64,000 nt of DNA from Sipunculus nudus (taxonomy: Eukaryota > Annelida > Sipuncula > Golfingiida > Sipunculidae). Below the pieces are notes generated by a model. That model did not search any database. It was not told where the DNA came from and saw nothing but the letters and a program-made list of their open reading frames with translations. Positions 1-12,200 of this stretch are shown one piece after another; the stretch's first letter is position 1, and every line of letters begins with the position of its first letter. The position numbers and the translations under genes were made by a program. Where the stretch lies: positions 5,025,464 to 5,089,463 of the forward strand of contig CM049320.1 of NCBI GenBank assembly GCA_026874595.1. The letters are read 5' to 3'.

Positions 1-1680
1 AGCAAAACTGAACTGAAAGAATAGGCAGAGTATTGCTCCTGATTATGTCCCTTAAAAAGTGTTTTCCTATCTTAAAAAGTATGATGTGTGCATTGTCATA
101 CCATATTTCCATACAGAATAAAACTAATAAAAAGAAAAATATAAGATATATCAAGATATAAGATAAAAAATCATCTCAATGCTCAAGCAACAAAATCAGT
201 GTATCATAGAGTATTGTGTGCTACCTTTGTGATAAAAGTGAATGATTAAAGACATCACTGTTTATCAAACACTTCAAAGCACTGATAAAAGAATTATTGG
301 ACATGGATCTGTATTCTACTCAGCAAATTATAAACAAGTTTTCTTATTCTAGTTTCACAGGAGTGCTTTATTGGTCTTTTGGTGGCAGGTTTAATGAGGT
401 CATATGGGAGAGCATAGAGATGAATTGTCAGAAGTAACCACTTCAGCTTATTCAGCTGCTAATTAAACCCAGTATATTTACATATACTGACTTCTCATCA
501 CTCTGACAGATGTTGATCAGAGAGGCCACATAACCTCACTAGCTCCTGATCATCTTCTGAGTCACTTTATTCAATTAAAGGTCATATCTCATATGCTCCT
601 GCTAAACTGTAAAAAAAAAATCCTAATTCCGATTAACTTATTATGATATTAAGAGTATTTTATTGTAGCCATGTTCCCGTCTGTATCAAAACAAGAACCA
701 CCTAAGTGCCAGTGTTGTGACATTTTGCCCAACACATGCATGGACCTTATGATGCCTGCGGGGTGGTGGGCTGTTGCCCTGAAAGTGTTTAAACAAAATG
801 TAATAATGTCGCTGACCATTGGGTGGTCCGTGCTGGGCTGGTTTATAATCTGTTTGATGCAGATGGAAGCACGGCTGTGATAAAATAGCTTACTGTCATA
901 ATAGGATGATGAAGCGGGAAGTGGGTATGTGATATGACCTTTAGAAATGAGTACTGAATTAGATGATCCCCAAAGCAACATCTCTGACCTTGTCATACTA
1001 TGTTTACATAAATAACTTTATGGAGCTTTTAAACAAGTCTCAAAACTATTAAAATATAAATTTTAAGTACTGTACACCAGGTGACTTTGTCACACAAGAC
1101 TGAATACATGTACCGGGTGTATATTATTATGGCAAGTATCTTTGTAATTATTTTGTTTTCAAATCTAATTCAAAGCCATCTGGAGCATTTTTTTGCAGTT
1201 TACCTTCATATAATAATGCTTTCTCCAACATCTCCACCACCGTACCCCCCCCCCCCCCCCCCCCCCGGGTGGGTGTCAAAGTGATCTTGGACCAAGTTGG
1301 AGTAAACAATATTTATAATAATAATATGCTTTCAGCTTAAGCCTTAATGCTTAAATGAACTTTAAAAAATGACAGTTTGCCCTGGAGCTGTGTAACATAA
1401 ACATATATAAAAAAAGTAGCAGCAGCTTCTGAATTAAAAAGTACGTAAACCTTAACGTCTTGTAAATTTATAACTAGAAATAGTAATTACAGATTGTTTG
1501 CGGTAATATCCCATGCACACACCAGTCCACATTACTGTACATAAAATGACACGCCAGGCATAAAAAACTACCAAAACTATGTCACATAGACGGAATTTTC
1601 GCGCATCCTCAAAGTGTTTACTGCTTACATATCTCGTGTAAAGAGTTCAGCCATTATCTTTGACACCTTTAATTATTCCT
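1..1680. other. Intergenic, nothing recognised except a C-run
   Basis: AT-rich DNA without a supported gene. A run of about 20 C residues lies at 1247-1266. The small open frames on both strands around 650-1000 overlap each other and match no family. Confidence 0.6.
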
Positions 1681-1688
1681 GGACTCAC

Positions 1689-1870
1689 CTGTTATCCGGT
1701 ATCTGTTGATACAACTCTCTGACACGTCAACTTGCTTGTTCCTGGCAGCGTTGACTTGTGCCCTACTTACATTAAATGGCAGGTGGGTCGATCGCGGTAC
1801 CAGTCCGCTGTCAAATGAGCAACCCTTGTCCTTGGGCTGTTCCACAAAATGAGATATAATGAATTTTACT
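1689..1870 (-). other. Possible 5' exon of a gene running off the left edge
   Basis: The minus strand has a consensus donor, GATAACAG|GTGAGT (donor bases 1688-1683), in a CpG-richer patch spanning about 1500-1870. The frame upstream of the donor is open but not gene-like, so it would be a UTR or unrelated. No further exon is visible to position 1. Confidence 0.2.
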
Positions 1871-2322
1871 TGCTTGTGCCTTAATTTGTAAAGCACCCTT
1901 TAGTTTTTACAAAAGTAAATATGATTAGATATTTTAAGAGCATCTAGCCCCTATGTAAAAGGTTAATGCAATTATAAAAAATATTAAATACTTGTAAATA
2001 AGTTGAATTCGATATCTTTTTATTGAAAGAAACCGATACAATGTACATACAATATACAAATATTTAAGCAACATGCGACAAACATAATTAGGACATAGAA
2101 AACTACATAGAAATAAAGATGGCTTGGCTTTGATATTAATATATCATTATTAATTAATTTTTCATTGTAAAGTTAAAAGTATGTATATTCTAGTTGCTGT
2201 TGTTTATTTTTTTTCTTCAATTAATTCCTAAAGTAAATTCCAATTATACCGTCTGTCTTATTCTGAGAGCATTCTACGCTTTTCTCAAAGTCCATGTAAA
2301 TTCTAAAGTTTTCTATACTATG

Positions 2323-2864
2323 TATATACTAGTGATGGGCCGATCATCGAGTTTTATCAAAGTCAGTCGGTTTGCTGCCACTTTCAAGCGCTCGATTACC
2401 AAAGGCAACTATCGATTACATCATAATCATGACTTGGTTTTTTTCTCAGAATGCCTTTATGTTAGAGACGAGAGTGATTCATTTTTTTTACATTATTTCG
2501 CACTTCATATAATAAGTCTGTGTTCCCAAATAACTTCCGTATGTAACTTAGCATGACACAGTAGATGCGAGAACGGAGAACTTAATCAATTGTGGTTTAA
2601 TTCTTGATTATTATAATTAATTAAAATGATACTTGTAATATCATAACTTAGTATTAAAAGGAAAATTAAAAAGGCAAGAACTCATATTCTTAAGGTAGAA
2701 TTTCTCAGACATGCGAGCTGGGTTAAATGAAGTACATGCAGTTTCACAGATAATTGCATATTTCTTTATATTTTTCTGAACCGATTAATAATCGATCATC
2801 GATCGGTTTGCTCAAACCGATGATCGATTATGAAAATGGAACCGACTCCCACCACTAGTATATA
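2323..2864. mobile_element. 542-bp TIR element (MITE)
   Basis: The left end TATATACTAGTGATGGG and the inverse of the right end, TATATACTAGTGGTGGG, differ at one base. The interior repeats ATCGAT-containing palindromes (CGATCATCGA, GATCATCGATCGG, GATGATCGATTA). No transposase is present. The family is probably hAT-like but not certain. Confidence 0.7.
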
Positions 2865-3299
2865 CCTCTCCTTTGTCTTATAAACATTTTTTTTTTACAT
2901 TTAGGAACATTTTATTCTCTTTCCTACCATTATTGTTTTTCTGGTATACCAAAGATAATAAATTTCTCAAGTATTAATTATGGTGATAGAATAAAAACTG
3001 ATAACTTCTTGCCATAATGATTGATTATGATGTGCATAATCCTCAATATGTAATTGACAAATAAATTCGACACCATGTATTTTGTAGGAGTTATGGAGTG
3101 AGTGTGATATAAACGTAGATTGTTTAAAAATATATTTATTTGTCAATTAAGTTCCTTATAATATACCACATATGCGAAGACAAGCTTCAAAACACACCAG
3201 GGAAAAAGTAAACTTTCATAATATTTGCATGAATAGGATTGGCCCTATATATTGTCATATACATTATCCCAGCTGCAGTTAAGACATTAGAGCGAATCT

Positions 3300-3590
3300 T
3301 CGAGGTTCTACTGAAATTGAAACAGGAAATGCGCTTAAAGGGGTCCAATCACCTAGCTGACCTTTATAAGCTAAAGGTAATCAGACACAGACTGCTTACT
3401 TTGTTTGTATCAACGTGTGTATAATATAAGACGGAGCGCCAACATAATCAAAACAAATTCAACAATAGCATCTGTCAGCAAGTCAGACAAGACAGCTAAT
3501 TTATTAATTAAGGCTTTGCAAATAGCGTTTGGCAACAATTAAGTGACCTTTCTACCTCCGCATATATGCAACCTACTACCATAGGTAGTC
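3300..3590 (+). repeat. Dispersed repeat, copy 1
   Basis: Shares an ordered set of blocks with 48225-48505 on the same strand: GTTTGTAT..ACGTGTGTATAA, CATAATCAA, GGCTTTGCAAATAG, AAGTGACCTT, CTCCGCATATAT and TAGTCAG. Clearly diverged. The class is unknown. Confidence 0.45.
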
Positions 3591-4369
3591 AGACTAAGAA
3601 TTACAATTAATTTTTTTTGCGATGATTTGATTTCAAGGACAGGCCATAGCACGTACATCCGTATTAGTAACGATATCATCGATAAGTTTGAATTTGGCAA
3701 GAGAGCAATAAGTATATAAAATTCGCATGTGACTGTTTCTGAATTTCTAAAAGCATACGCACTGCGCGTTATAACCGCTTTGGCTACAAGTGTTTGGGTC
3801 AAGTGGCCCGTAATGCGGATTTTACCATGAGAAATTAAAAACAAACCAGAGACTTCGACAGGAGCCTCGCCTTTCGAGACAAAATGCAATACTGTAGGCT
3901 ATTTTATTATTTAACCAAAATAATCATTCCTGTCATGAACGGACGGGGATAATCAGTCGTCGTCTGCAAGTGTTGCTAGTGGTGTGGTATAGGTCTACTT
4001 TTACAAAAAAAGGAATACCATATCCATCTAGAGCTACCTGATCACCGAGGTTTATTTCAGTTACACTGTTTGACTGTTAAACACTGTTTGAATGTCTCCA
4101 TATTTCGCTTGAGACACGTGGCCATGAATGATCGCAGAATTGGTATGTTTTCCCATAGCATTTTCAAATACCTTCACTCACAATTTAATTTTGTTTTTCT
4201 TAGTTGAAAAAAGGAGTGTTAGCATTTCTACATTCCAAATACCATTAAACAACTTTAATACGGGTAGTCGACAAACGACGGTATTTGCCAAAATCAGAAT
4301 GATGCGGGTGAGTGACGCATGGATTGAGTGGCATGTCATCCCACTCCTGAATGTAGTCCACTAAAACTT

Positions 4370-5560
4370 TGAGAAAAGGGCATTAATTTATTAAACGAAA
4401 ACAGGAAGGTAGGTGGGGCCACCTGTCTGGTTTACAAGAAAACTGTCCAAGATGGATGGACATGCCAAATTTCCGACCAACACATTCAACCACACCTGAG
4501 GTATGAGCAATTCTGACCGAAAGCACATGTACAGATGGACGCCACAGAAAAACTATTGCAGATGGTGCCACCAGACTTGAGTACCAACTAATTTTAAAAC
4601 TATTTTTAAATTTATAGTTTTGCTCTTTATAAACTATACCTACATTTAGTTATACATATAATGGGAACATCATGAACTTTTGGCTGCAATTTATAGCATA
4701 TCTTACCATCAATTTAAATTTTTCTTTATCTCAGTGCAAATAGTTGTTTTAGCTTTCTTAACTTTTCCTTGAATTTTTATCATTATATGTTTTATCTTCA
4801 CCTGTAATGGCGTCACTGAGCAGCACCGAGTGCTGGATTTTGGCACGGTATTAATGAATAAATATATAATTTTATTATTATTACAAGATGGAGGAGTCCA
4901 AGATCTATGGATATGCACAATTTCAAGCCAATACGGCAAATCACTCCTGAGAAAAGGGCATTAATTTATTCTACGAAATCGGGAAGGTAGGTGAGATGGC
5001 GCCACCTGCCCTGTTTACGAGAAAACTTTCCAAGTTAGATGAACATGCCAAATTTCAGACCAACACATTAAACGACTCCTGATATATGAGCAATTTTCAC
5101 CTAAAACAAATATACGGATGGACGCCACACGAAAACTATTGCAGATAGCGCCACCGGTCTTATATACGAGATGGACGTGTCAAAGACCTATGAACATGTT
5201 CAGTTCCAACCAAATACATTTATTTACAATCACTAAGACGAACAGATGGCAAATGCAAAGATGGACACTACGCAAAAAGTATTGTAGGTAGCGCCACCAG
5301 TCTCGAATATGAGGTAGAGAAATCCCAGGTCTATGGAAATGCTAAATTTCAGCTCAATACATAGAAACAGTCCTCAGATATGGGTTGTTATCTAAAAGAC
5401 ACTAAGATTCTTACTGCACAGAAAATATTGCAGGTGGGGCCACCTGTCTTTGTTACGCACAACTACATAGGTTAGGGAACAACTATGCCGGGTTTCGGGA
5501 AGATCGGTCCAAGGGTCTCAGAGGAGTTCTCCAGAAACGAACGTGGCGGCGGAACCCGCG
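4370..5560. repeat. Diverged tandem units with GCGCCACC cores
   Basis: About four diverged units (starting near 4370, 4946, 5165 and 5300) share GAAAAGGGCATTAATTTATT, ATGCCAAATTTC, GATGGACGCCACA, ACTATTGCAGAT and GCGCCACC. About 370 bases between the first two (4575-4945) look inserted. No coding potential. Confidence 0.55.
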
Positions 5561-6260
5561 CAAAAACATTTTTTGGCGGGTACAATCAAAATTTCAAGTA
5601 ATGATAATATACGGTCCATTGGGCTTTGAATAATATTTTGATATTTATGACCTATAAGAAATACGACGATTAAAATCACGGTATCTGTGATAGTGTAGTA
5701 TTTCTCGGAACACAGATAAAATGAAACGACGATTTGTGGCATCTTTATGTTAAAAGCAAGCATATGGCATGACCGGTTTACAGGTTTACAATCAAATATA
5801 AAAAAATGCTTTTTTGGGGTATGAAAAAAAAGAAAGCGTTTATTTTTCCATCATAATTTTATGAGTAATATATATTTTGTTGTCTAATGCTAAAAACCTC
5901 GTTTATTGCACCATATTAAATATGCCATTTGACCTTAATAATACCGGTGCTGCCCAATACTGTCAGTGCTGAAAACCAACCTTTGGTGTTTATAGTTCTT
6001 AGAATAATTCATAGAGGGCGCAACGTGACTGAGCACTGATCGACATGTACGGCGTTCAAAACGCTTGTCATCTTTTTTTATATATTTATTTTTACTGTTG
6101 TACTTTGTGATTTTTTTAAAATGATTGCACATAAAGAGTCCTGATGTGGTGGGACCTTAATATAAATTCATATAAATGTATGTTGTTTTGTATGATGTGG
6201 GACTTTACTCAATATATATATTACATGTATGATGTGGTCCCCCGGGGACTTTACTCAATA

Positions 6261-6296
<36 letters not shown>
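6261..6296. repeat. (ATT)n microsatellite
   Basis: Twelve ATT repeats about 45 bases upstream of the left LINE target duplication. Confidence 0.9.
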
Positions 6297-6359
6297 TAGT
6301 ATATGAAAACACACTGGTGAATAGTACAAGGTATTCTCGTAAGTTTACATCACTTAGTT

Positions 6360-7377
6360 AAAAACCTGAAAAGGCATTAAAAAATGGTCAGATGAATTAA
6401 ACATCTTGGAAGACAATGTCTATCAGGGTTTCTCAAAACTTTATAAGACTACAATTTCATTAAAATTACGAATTTTTCAATATTATATATTACATAGAAA
6501 ACTTACATTAAACCCTTTTCTACACAAATTAATATTGTTGATACCAGCAAATGCACCTTCTGTAAAGAAGAAGATGAAACTCTTACACGCATCTCTTGCG
6601 AATGCCCATTTACAGTGATATTGTGGACGGACATTTGGAGAATCTTTAATGCGAAATCTTCAAATACAGTGACCATTAAACCATCAAATGGCAATGTGCT
6701 ACTTGGTAACAGTAAATATATATATCAGGGGCGGATCCAGAATTTAGGAAAAGGGGGGTCCAACCCAGGTGGACTAATGAAATTCCTAAAAAAAAGGTCA
6801 TCTGGTCTGGAAAAGGGGGGGGGGGGGGGTCCAGGCCGCAAAATTACGTTTAAAACCTCTTAAAAAGGTTGCTTCGGGTGAAAAAGGGGGGTCCGGACCC
6901 CCTGGACCCCCCTGGATCCGCTTCTGTGTATATATATATATATGTATAATTGCAGATGTTACAAGAAGAAACCAGACTTTCAGGTTTTTTTTTGCGATTC
7001 ATAAACGAAGTATATTTAATAGAAAGAATGATAACAATCAAGAGAGGTAAACTCTACCAACATAATAATAAATGGTCCAATCTAGTTTGCATCTTAAAGA
7101 CATAACAGCATTTTGTTATTTTTATGTATATATCACTTTTTCTATTAACAAATATGGACAAAAAAAGGTAAACTGCGACCTGGCAGATGTAAAACTTAAG
7201 ATAATATTTTACTTTATTAATGTTTACTCAATTGTTTTTCCATCTCATTTACATAATGTATGAAAAGTTCTGGATTCATTTGTTATTGTTTTGTAATTTG
7301 TTACGTCATGTATCTATGTAATGTATTATTTATGTTACATGTATGTATGTCACTATTATTTTCATTATACATAAAAA
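6360..7377 (+). mobile_element. 5'-truncated LINE (Tx1/L1-like 3' end) with 19-bp target duplication
   Basis: Conceptual translation in more than one frame gives the C-terminal part of a LINE ORF2. It includes an LRIFQYYILHRKL-type block, a CKEEDETL..CECPF zinc-knuckle-like block followed by WTDIWRIF, and later FLRFINEVYLIERM and KWSNL. At least one frameshift separates these blocks, so it is inactive. The 3' end is ATAAAAAAA. The direct repeat AAGTTTACATCACTTAGTT (6341-6359) recurs at 7378-7396 with one difference. A 201-bp TIR element (6726-6926) sits inside. Confidence 0.85.
6726..6926. mobile_element. Small TIR element (hAT-like MITE), nested in the LINE
   Basis: Ends are CAGGGGCGGATCCAG and CTGGATCCGCTTCTG, inverted repeats of each other with two mismatches. 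The interior holds G-runs and a TCCAACCCAGGTGGACTAAT stretch shared with the copy at 61385-61594. It has no coding capacity. CAGRGGCGGAT ends are typical of non-autonomous hAT elements. The target duplication is unreadable because it landed in TATA sequence. Confidence 0.75.
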
Positions 7378-7954
7378 AAGTTTACATCACTTTGTTTTCT
7401 GAGGTACTTTTCAATGTCGACTGTGCGGACATCTAGCGAGTAAATTTTGAAGACCAAAATAACGTGGTCCTGTGAGGACGTCGACACAATCGTGTTTGTA
7501 ACGACAGCCACAAAAAAAAAAAAAAAAAAACAACTCACACATAGGTTTACACATAAACTGCTTAACCAGCTTGTCACCTGGGCATAGACCATATTAAGTC
7601 TAGGTTGGGATATAACAAATCCAGCGAGTAGACGCGGGGGTATGGTCACCTAATCGAGATGCCTTTCATGCACCCTGATGTTGCCAATGAAATCATACCA
7701 AACGATCTAGTTCAATCGCATGAACAGCATGCAGACAAAAGCCAGATTGTTTTTTTTTTAATTTAATATGACAGTTTAATTTGTCAAATTAATATATCGA
7801 GGATGATTGGGTTTGTCTAGTTTCCCCACGGAAACTGATAACCAAACAACTTCTGTGGTGTGTTAATTCCAAAAGATCAACTGGAAATGACAGATCTACA
7901 ATCTGCTTGTAATGGACCGAAAAATTGAGGAGGTAAGTGCATACAGATTGACAT

Positions 7955-8375
7955 CAGGTCAAAAACTTTCTTCCTTCTTATTCTGAAGGTTGAAAATATC
8001 CTTTAATATTATAGCTTGCAACTAGTGGGCAAACCATAAAATGCTGGGTGGTGTTGCGTGTGTGTGTGGGGGGGGGGGGGGGGGAGAGGGGTTGGAGAGT
8101 AGGGAGATACAAATATTACAATGCCAACTATGACACGCACAAAATATTCTCAAAACATTCAAACGCATGATTCATATAACATTCAAGATATCCAGCGAAA
8201 AACTTTCTTTCTGATCAATATTCTGAGCTGAAGGCGGAAAACGTCCTTCACAATTAAGCTTACATTTGGTGGGAAAAGGGTAACATGGTGTATGGTGGAA
8301 GAGTAGGAGACGTAAAAATCACAGCACCGTATCAGGCACGCACAAAACATTCTCAACGTATTCAAACAAATACTT
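7955..8375. repeat. Diverged tandem duplication of about 220 bp
   Basis: 7955-8170 and 8190-8375 share AAAAACTTTCTT, TATTCTGA, GAGTAGG(G/A)AGA, CACGCACAAAA(T/C)ATTCTCAA and CATTCAAAC-type blocks in the same order. The first copy also holds a GT/G-run tract (8050-8085). Confidence 0.55.
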
Positions 8376-8794
8376 CAAAAAACTCTCAAGGCATACTGCA
8401 GTATTCTCCCTGGCTCAATTTAATAAGAAATGAACAGAACGTAACACACTTCTATCGGCGACTCCCGATGAGCATTTCATAAATGAAACCTATGCATTCT
8501 AAATATAAATGTCATGAGTTTAAATAGTTGGCTGTACAATTATTTAAAATAGTGCAGGCACTTGATAACTTACGCAGCACCAGGGTGGATTGGTTTGTGA
8601 TCAAATGCTGGAATTGACACCTTGGAATGCTACGAGTTAGTTCTGTGTGTGTGTGGGCTTCTGTGTGGACCCTCATGCTCCTTTCAATCTGGCCTGTATT
8701 AACTTCGTTAAAAAAATATCACATACATGTGCAGATCAAAGAACTAAAATGTGTACAGCAACTATCAGAAATATTACTTATATAAATGATTATT

Positions 8795-8800
8795 TTTATT
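8795..8800 (-). terminator. Cyclin L polyadenylation signal
   Basis: AATAAA on the minus strand, 85 bases past the cyclin-L stop codon. This suggests a 3' UTR of only about 100-110 bases. Confidence 0.65.
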
Positions 8801-8884
8801 TCTTATATTTTAAATGAAGGATGCCTAATGTTCTGTTGATGATAATGTCTTGATGAAGTCAGTTTTCATGCGTTCTCCTAATAA

Positions 8885-9209
8885 TTAGCGTCTGTAGCGT
8901 TCTCGGGAACGACTACGGCTGTACCTATGGCCATTGCTGCTGTGTTTCTTGTTTGGGCGATAACGTTCTGGTGACCTTGAACGCGATCTTGACCTGTAAC
9001 GTGACCTTTCTTTGTAGTGTTTTTTGTGGGCGTAGCGTCGTTTGTCTGGTGAATGACTACGACTGCGGCTGACACTGCGTTTTCTGTGGCGTTCCTTGTA
9101 ATGTTTCTCCTTGAGGTATGAGTTCTTTTTGTGTTTCTTCCTTGGGCTTCGATGCCTGTGTTTCTGACTGGGACTTCCACTGCTGCTGCGACTTGAGCTG
9201 TGGTATGAC
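8885..9209 (-). CDS. CCNL1: Cyclin L exon 11 (residues 359-466, RS domain) and stop
   Basis: Terminal coding exon, rich in SR, HK and KH pairs (for example [13 protein letters not shown]), ending ...RSRERYRR followed by TAA at 8887-8885. The acceptor is TTCAG| at 9210. RS tails of cyclin L target the protein to splicing speckles. The ending on a double Arg after SRSRSRE-type repeats matches the family. Confidence 0.93.
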
Positions 9210-12200
9210 CTGAAGTGCACAAAAATATGAGACTTATCATACTTAAATGCACTTAATGACTTGATTTGCACAATATACCAAATATATACAACTGCTTACA
9301 GCAAAATTGTGAATGGATCGTCTTACTTGATCTAATTTACATAATCTGACTAAACATATTCATGAAGTCAAAATAATCCAATCAGTCTTTATATTTAAGA
9401 AGACACATTAAACAATAATATAGTTTATTCACAGAATCTTTATGCTGCTAGATATACACTGGGAAGAGTAACCTCTTGTGACCTCATAATAATATGATAT
9501 TATAAAAACTAACACAGAGAACAAGTGTACCATAAGGGGGCATGACACACCAATCTTATGTCTTGTGACATCTAATCTCATTAAATATGCATGGATTTTG
9601 CAAAGAATTTATGTGATAAACTCTACTGGTAAATATTTATAATGATTTCATGAAATTCCAGCACATTTCTTTTAAGTCGTCATGGTGCAACCAAAGTCTG
9701 GTGACCTCTGACCTCAATTATACACAGATTTTGTCAGGAATCTAACCTGGGCGAGATATTGCATTGATTGATATATTTGTTGAGTTTGTTGAGAATCCAT
9801 CATATTCATGGTAAAACTATTGCGGCGACACCACAATTTAACCTGGTGGCATCTGACCTAATTAGCTAGTGGGTGTAGTGGTTAAGGTGCTGAGCTCATG
9901 GTCAAGAGGTTGTGGGTTCAAAACCCATTCCTACCACCACCATGCCCAGACCCTTAGGCAAGGTCCCAACCACAAGTGTGCCTCTGTTTACCAAGCATTA
10001 GAAATGGGTACCAGTAAATACAGGGCAGGAAATCAGCCATGGACTAGCATCCCATACAGGAGGAGTTTATCTTCTCAGTCATTTCACGCTGCAGAAACTG
10101 GGATAAGCTCCGGGCTCATGAACCAGTTAGGCTCGGGTATAAAGCACAATGGACTTTACCCTCAGACCTAATGAAATGTGTATTTTGCTCCAACAGAAAT
10201 CTTGACGAGTTATATTGCAACCTAGTTGTGCCGAGTTTTGTGAAAATTCAGCTGAGCCCTGGTAAGTAATTGTGGCGACACAAAGTTAACGGATAATCGG
10301 AAAGACCATGGGTTTACAATTATTTGTCCTGTCAAAGACAGGCGTATAAAAACTTGACATAGAGAAAAATGAGGCCTAAATCCTTGGAGGACCTTAAAAG
10401 TTGCTGTTTACCTTGATCTACTGCGAGAGCGGGAACGACTGTTAACTGGACTTTGAGAGTAAGATCGCTTCTTCTTCAGATGGTTTTCTTTGCTTCTGCT
10501 AGGCAAAATGAGACAAGAATGAGATCAGCTATTCGGTTTGTTAGTACAGCCTGTTTTACTAACATTTAAAGAAATGGAAATATAATATGTATATATTGTT
10601 ACAAAGGTTACAGTTAAGTGTACAATGCAAATTTCTTTTTTTAACAACTTCTTAATCATGAAGGAATAGATTTCCTTCCAAGTTCCCTGCATGAAAATAC
10701 CCTAATAACCAGCTTAAAAAATTATATTAATTATAATTAATAATATGGTTGTACTCATTCAACAAATAACAGTTTACAAAAATAAAGCTTTGGTCCTCAC
10801 TTCAGAAAAAACTAGTTTACTCAGGTTAACATTAATATTTAGCAGAAATCTAATCTGTTCACTATTATCAAGTATGTGTTCACCCTAACCAAAGGCAATT
10901 TAATTTTATGTGATGAGACTGAAAATAAGAAAATCAAAAAGTGACAATGACTACTGAAAACATGCATACACAAAACAGATCATCTTACCCTGCACTTTCA
11001 TCAGACTTTTCATCTTCCGATCGTCCAGTTTTAGATGCAGCAGGCGATTGTCCAAACTTCACAGCAGGTGACACTGAAAAGACAAAATGATCTGCATTAC
11101 AGTATGATTTGGGCATGGAAGGGTGTCTTGCGTTCATGCAGCCCTACAGACATTTTGCTGTTTAACATTTAACCAAGGGTGTGACTATCTCTATTTCCTG
11201 GCAAGCTGACAGCAGATTCTCAAGTAGCACATTTTCTGTACTTTACATTAAATGTAAATGAGACATTAAATACAGAAATTTTATGGTTTGTTTCAACACC
11301 TGGAAAAACTGAAGGAGAGAACAATTTAGATAAAATATATTGTTAAAAGTTTTTATCATGTTTGTTTGAATTTTTTTTCTAGAATGTTTCATTATTGTGG
11401 AAGTGTATTTTGACCATTCCTGTGTACCTACCTGGCCTTGAGGAAGAATTTGGTGTGGTCCCTGCAGAACGCATACCCTTGGCCTTCAGCTTGGCTTCAA
11501 TATGAATCTTCTTCACTTCATTCACTACTTTCTCCAGTTCTTCTGGGTTAGGCTGCAAAGTAATAAAATCTGCCACTGTTTGTATATGGTTACATCTTGC
11601 TACTTGAACTGATAAAGCTGCTATTAGTACTAATAATTATCTCCACAAAGGAAGTGGGACAGTGATTATGTATTCATCGCTTAATGTCAGTCTCTCCACA
11701 CAAATTCTCCAAAAATTCTACAACAATTTAATTTAAGTCTGGAACAGCACATTCTGGTGACAAAGGCAAAGCAGAGATAGTGCTCTCTGTACGCTATCTA
11801 ATTATGGGTCAATGTAATAAATCTACTGGCATCAATTCTTTGGGTTAACAAGAGGCATAATTAATATGAATAATAGACAAGTATTTTTAAAGCATGGCCT
11901 TCATGACGTGTTATCTGTTTGGTTGATTTAAGATGTGTCACTGAAAAGTTGTGAAGTAGCAGATTATCTCACTTTTTTCCTGGCATACAGCTTCAGTAAG
12001 GTGATACAGATATCCTCAACTTGGGCCTGACCAACATCAAAGATCTCATACCAGGCTGGGTTGTTGGGCAGAGGCACCTAAAAAGATGGAAAATATTGTA
12101 TAACGGCTCTGCTGGCACAGCTGAATCTCTCCAAACAATTAGGGTAGATAACATTTTGCCCTCTTGGTTCGAAGTTTCAGGCATTCCTAGTACAGAATCT

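Noticed and set aside
8878-9252. 124-codon minus-strand frame overlapping cyclin L exon 11
   Set aside because: Alternative-frame shadow of the RS domain.
9866-9940. Functional tRNA gene
   Set aside because: A and B boxes are present, but the acceptor stem does not close and a SINE body follows, so it is a SINE head.
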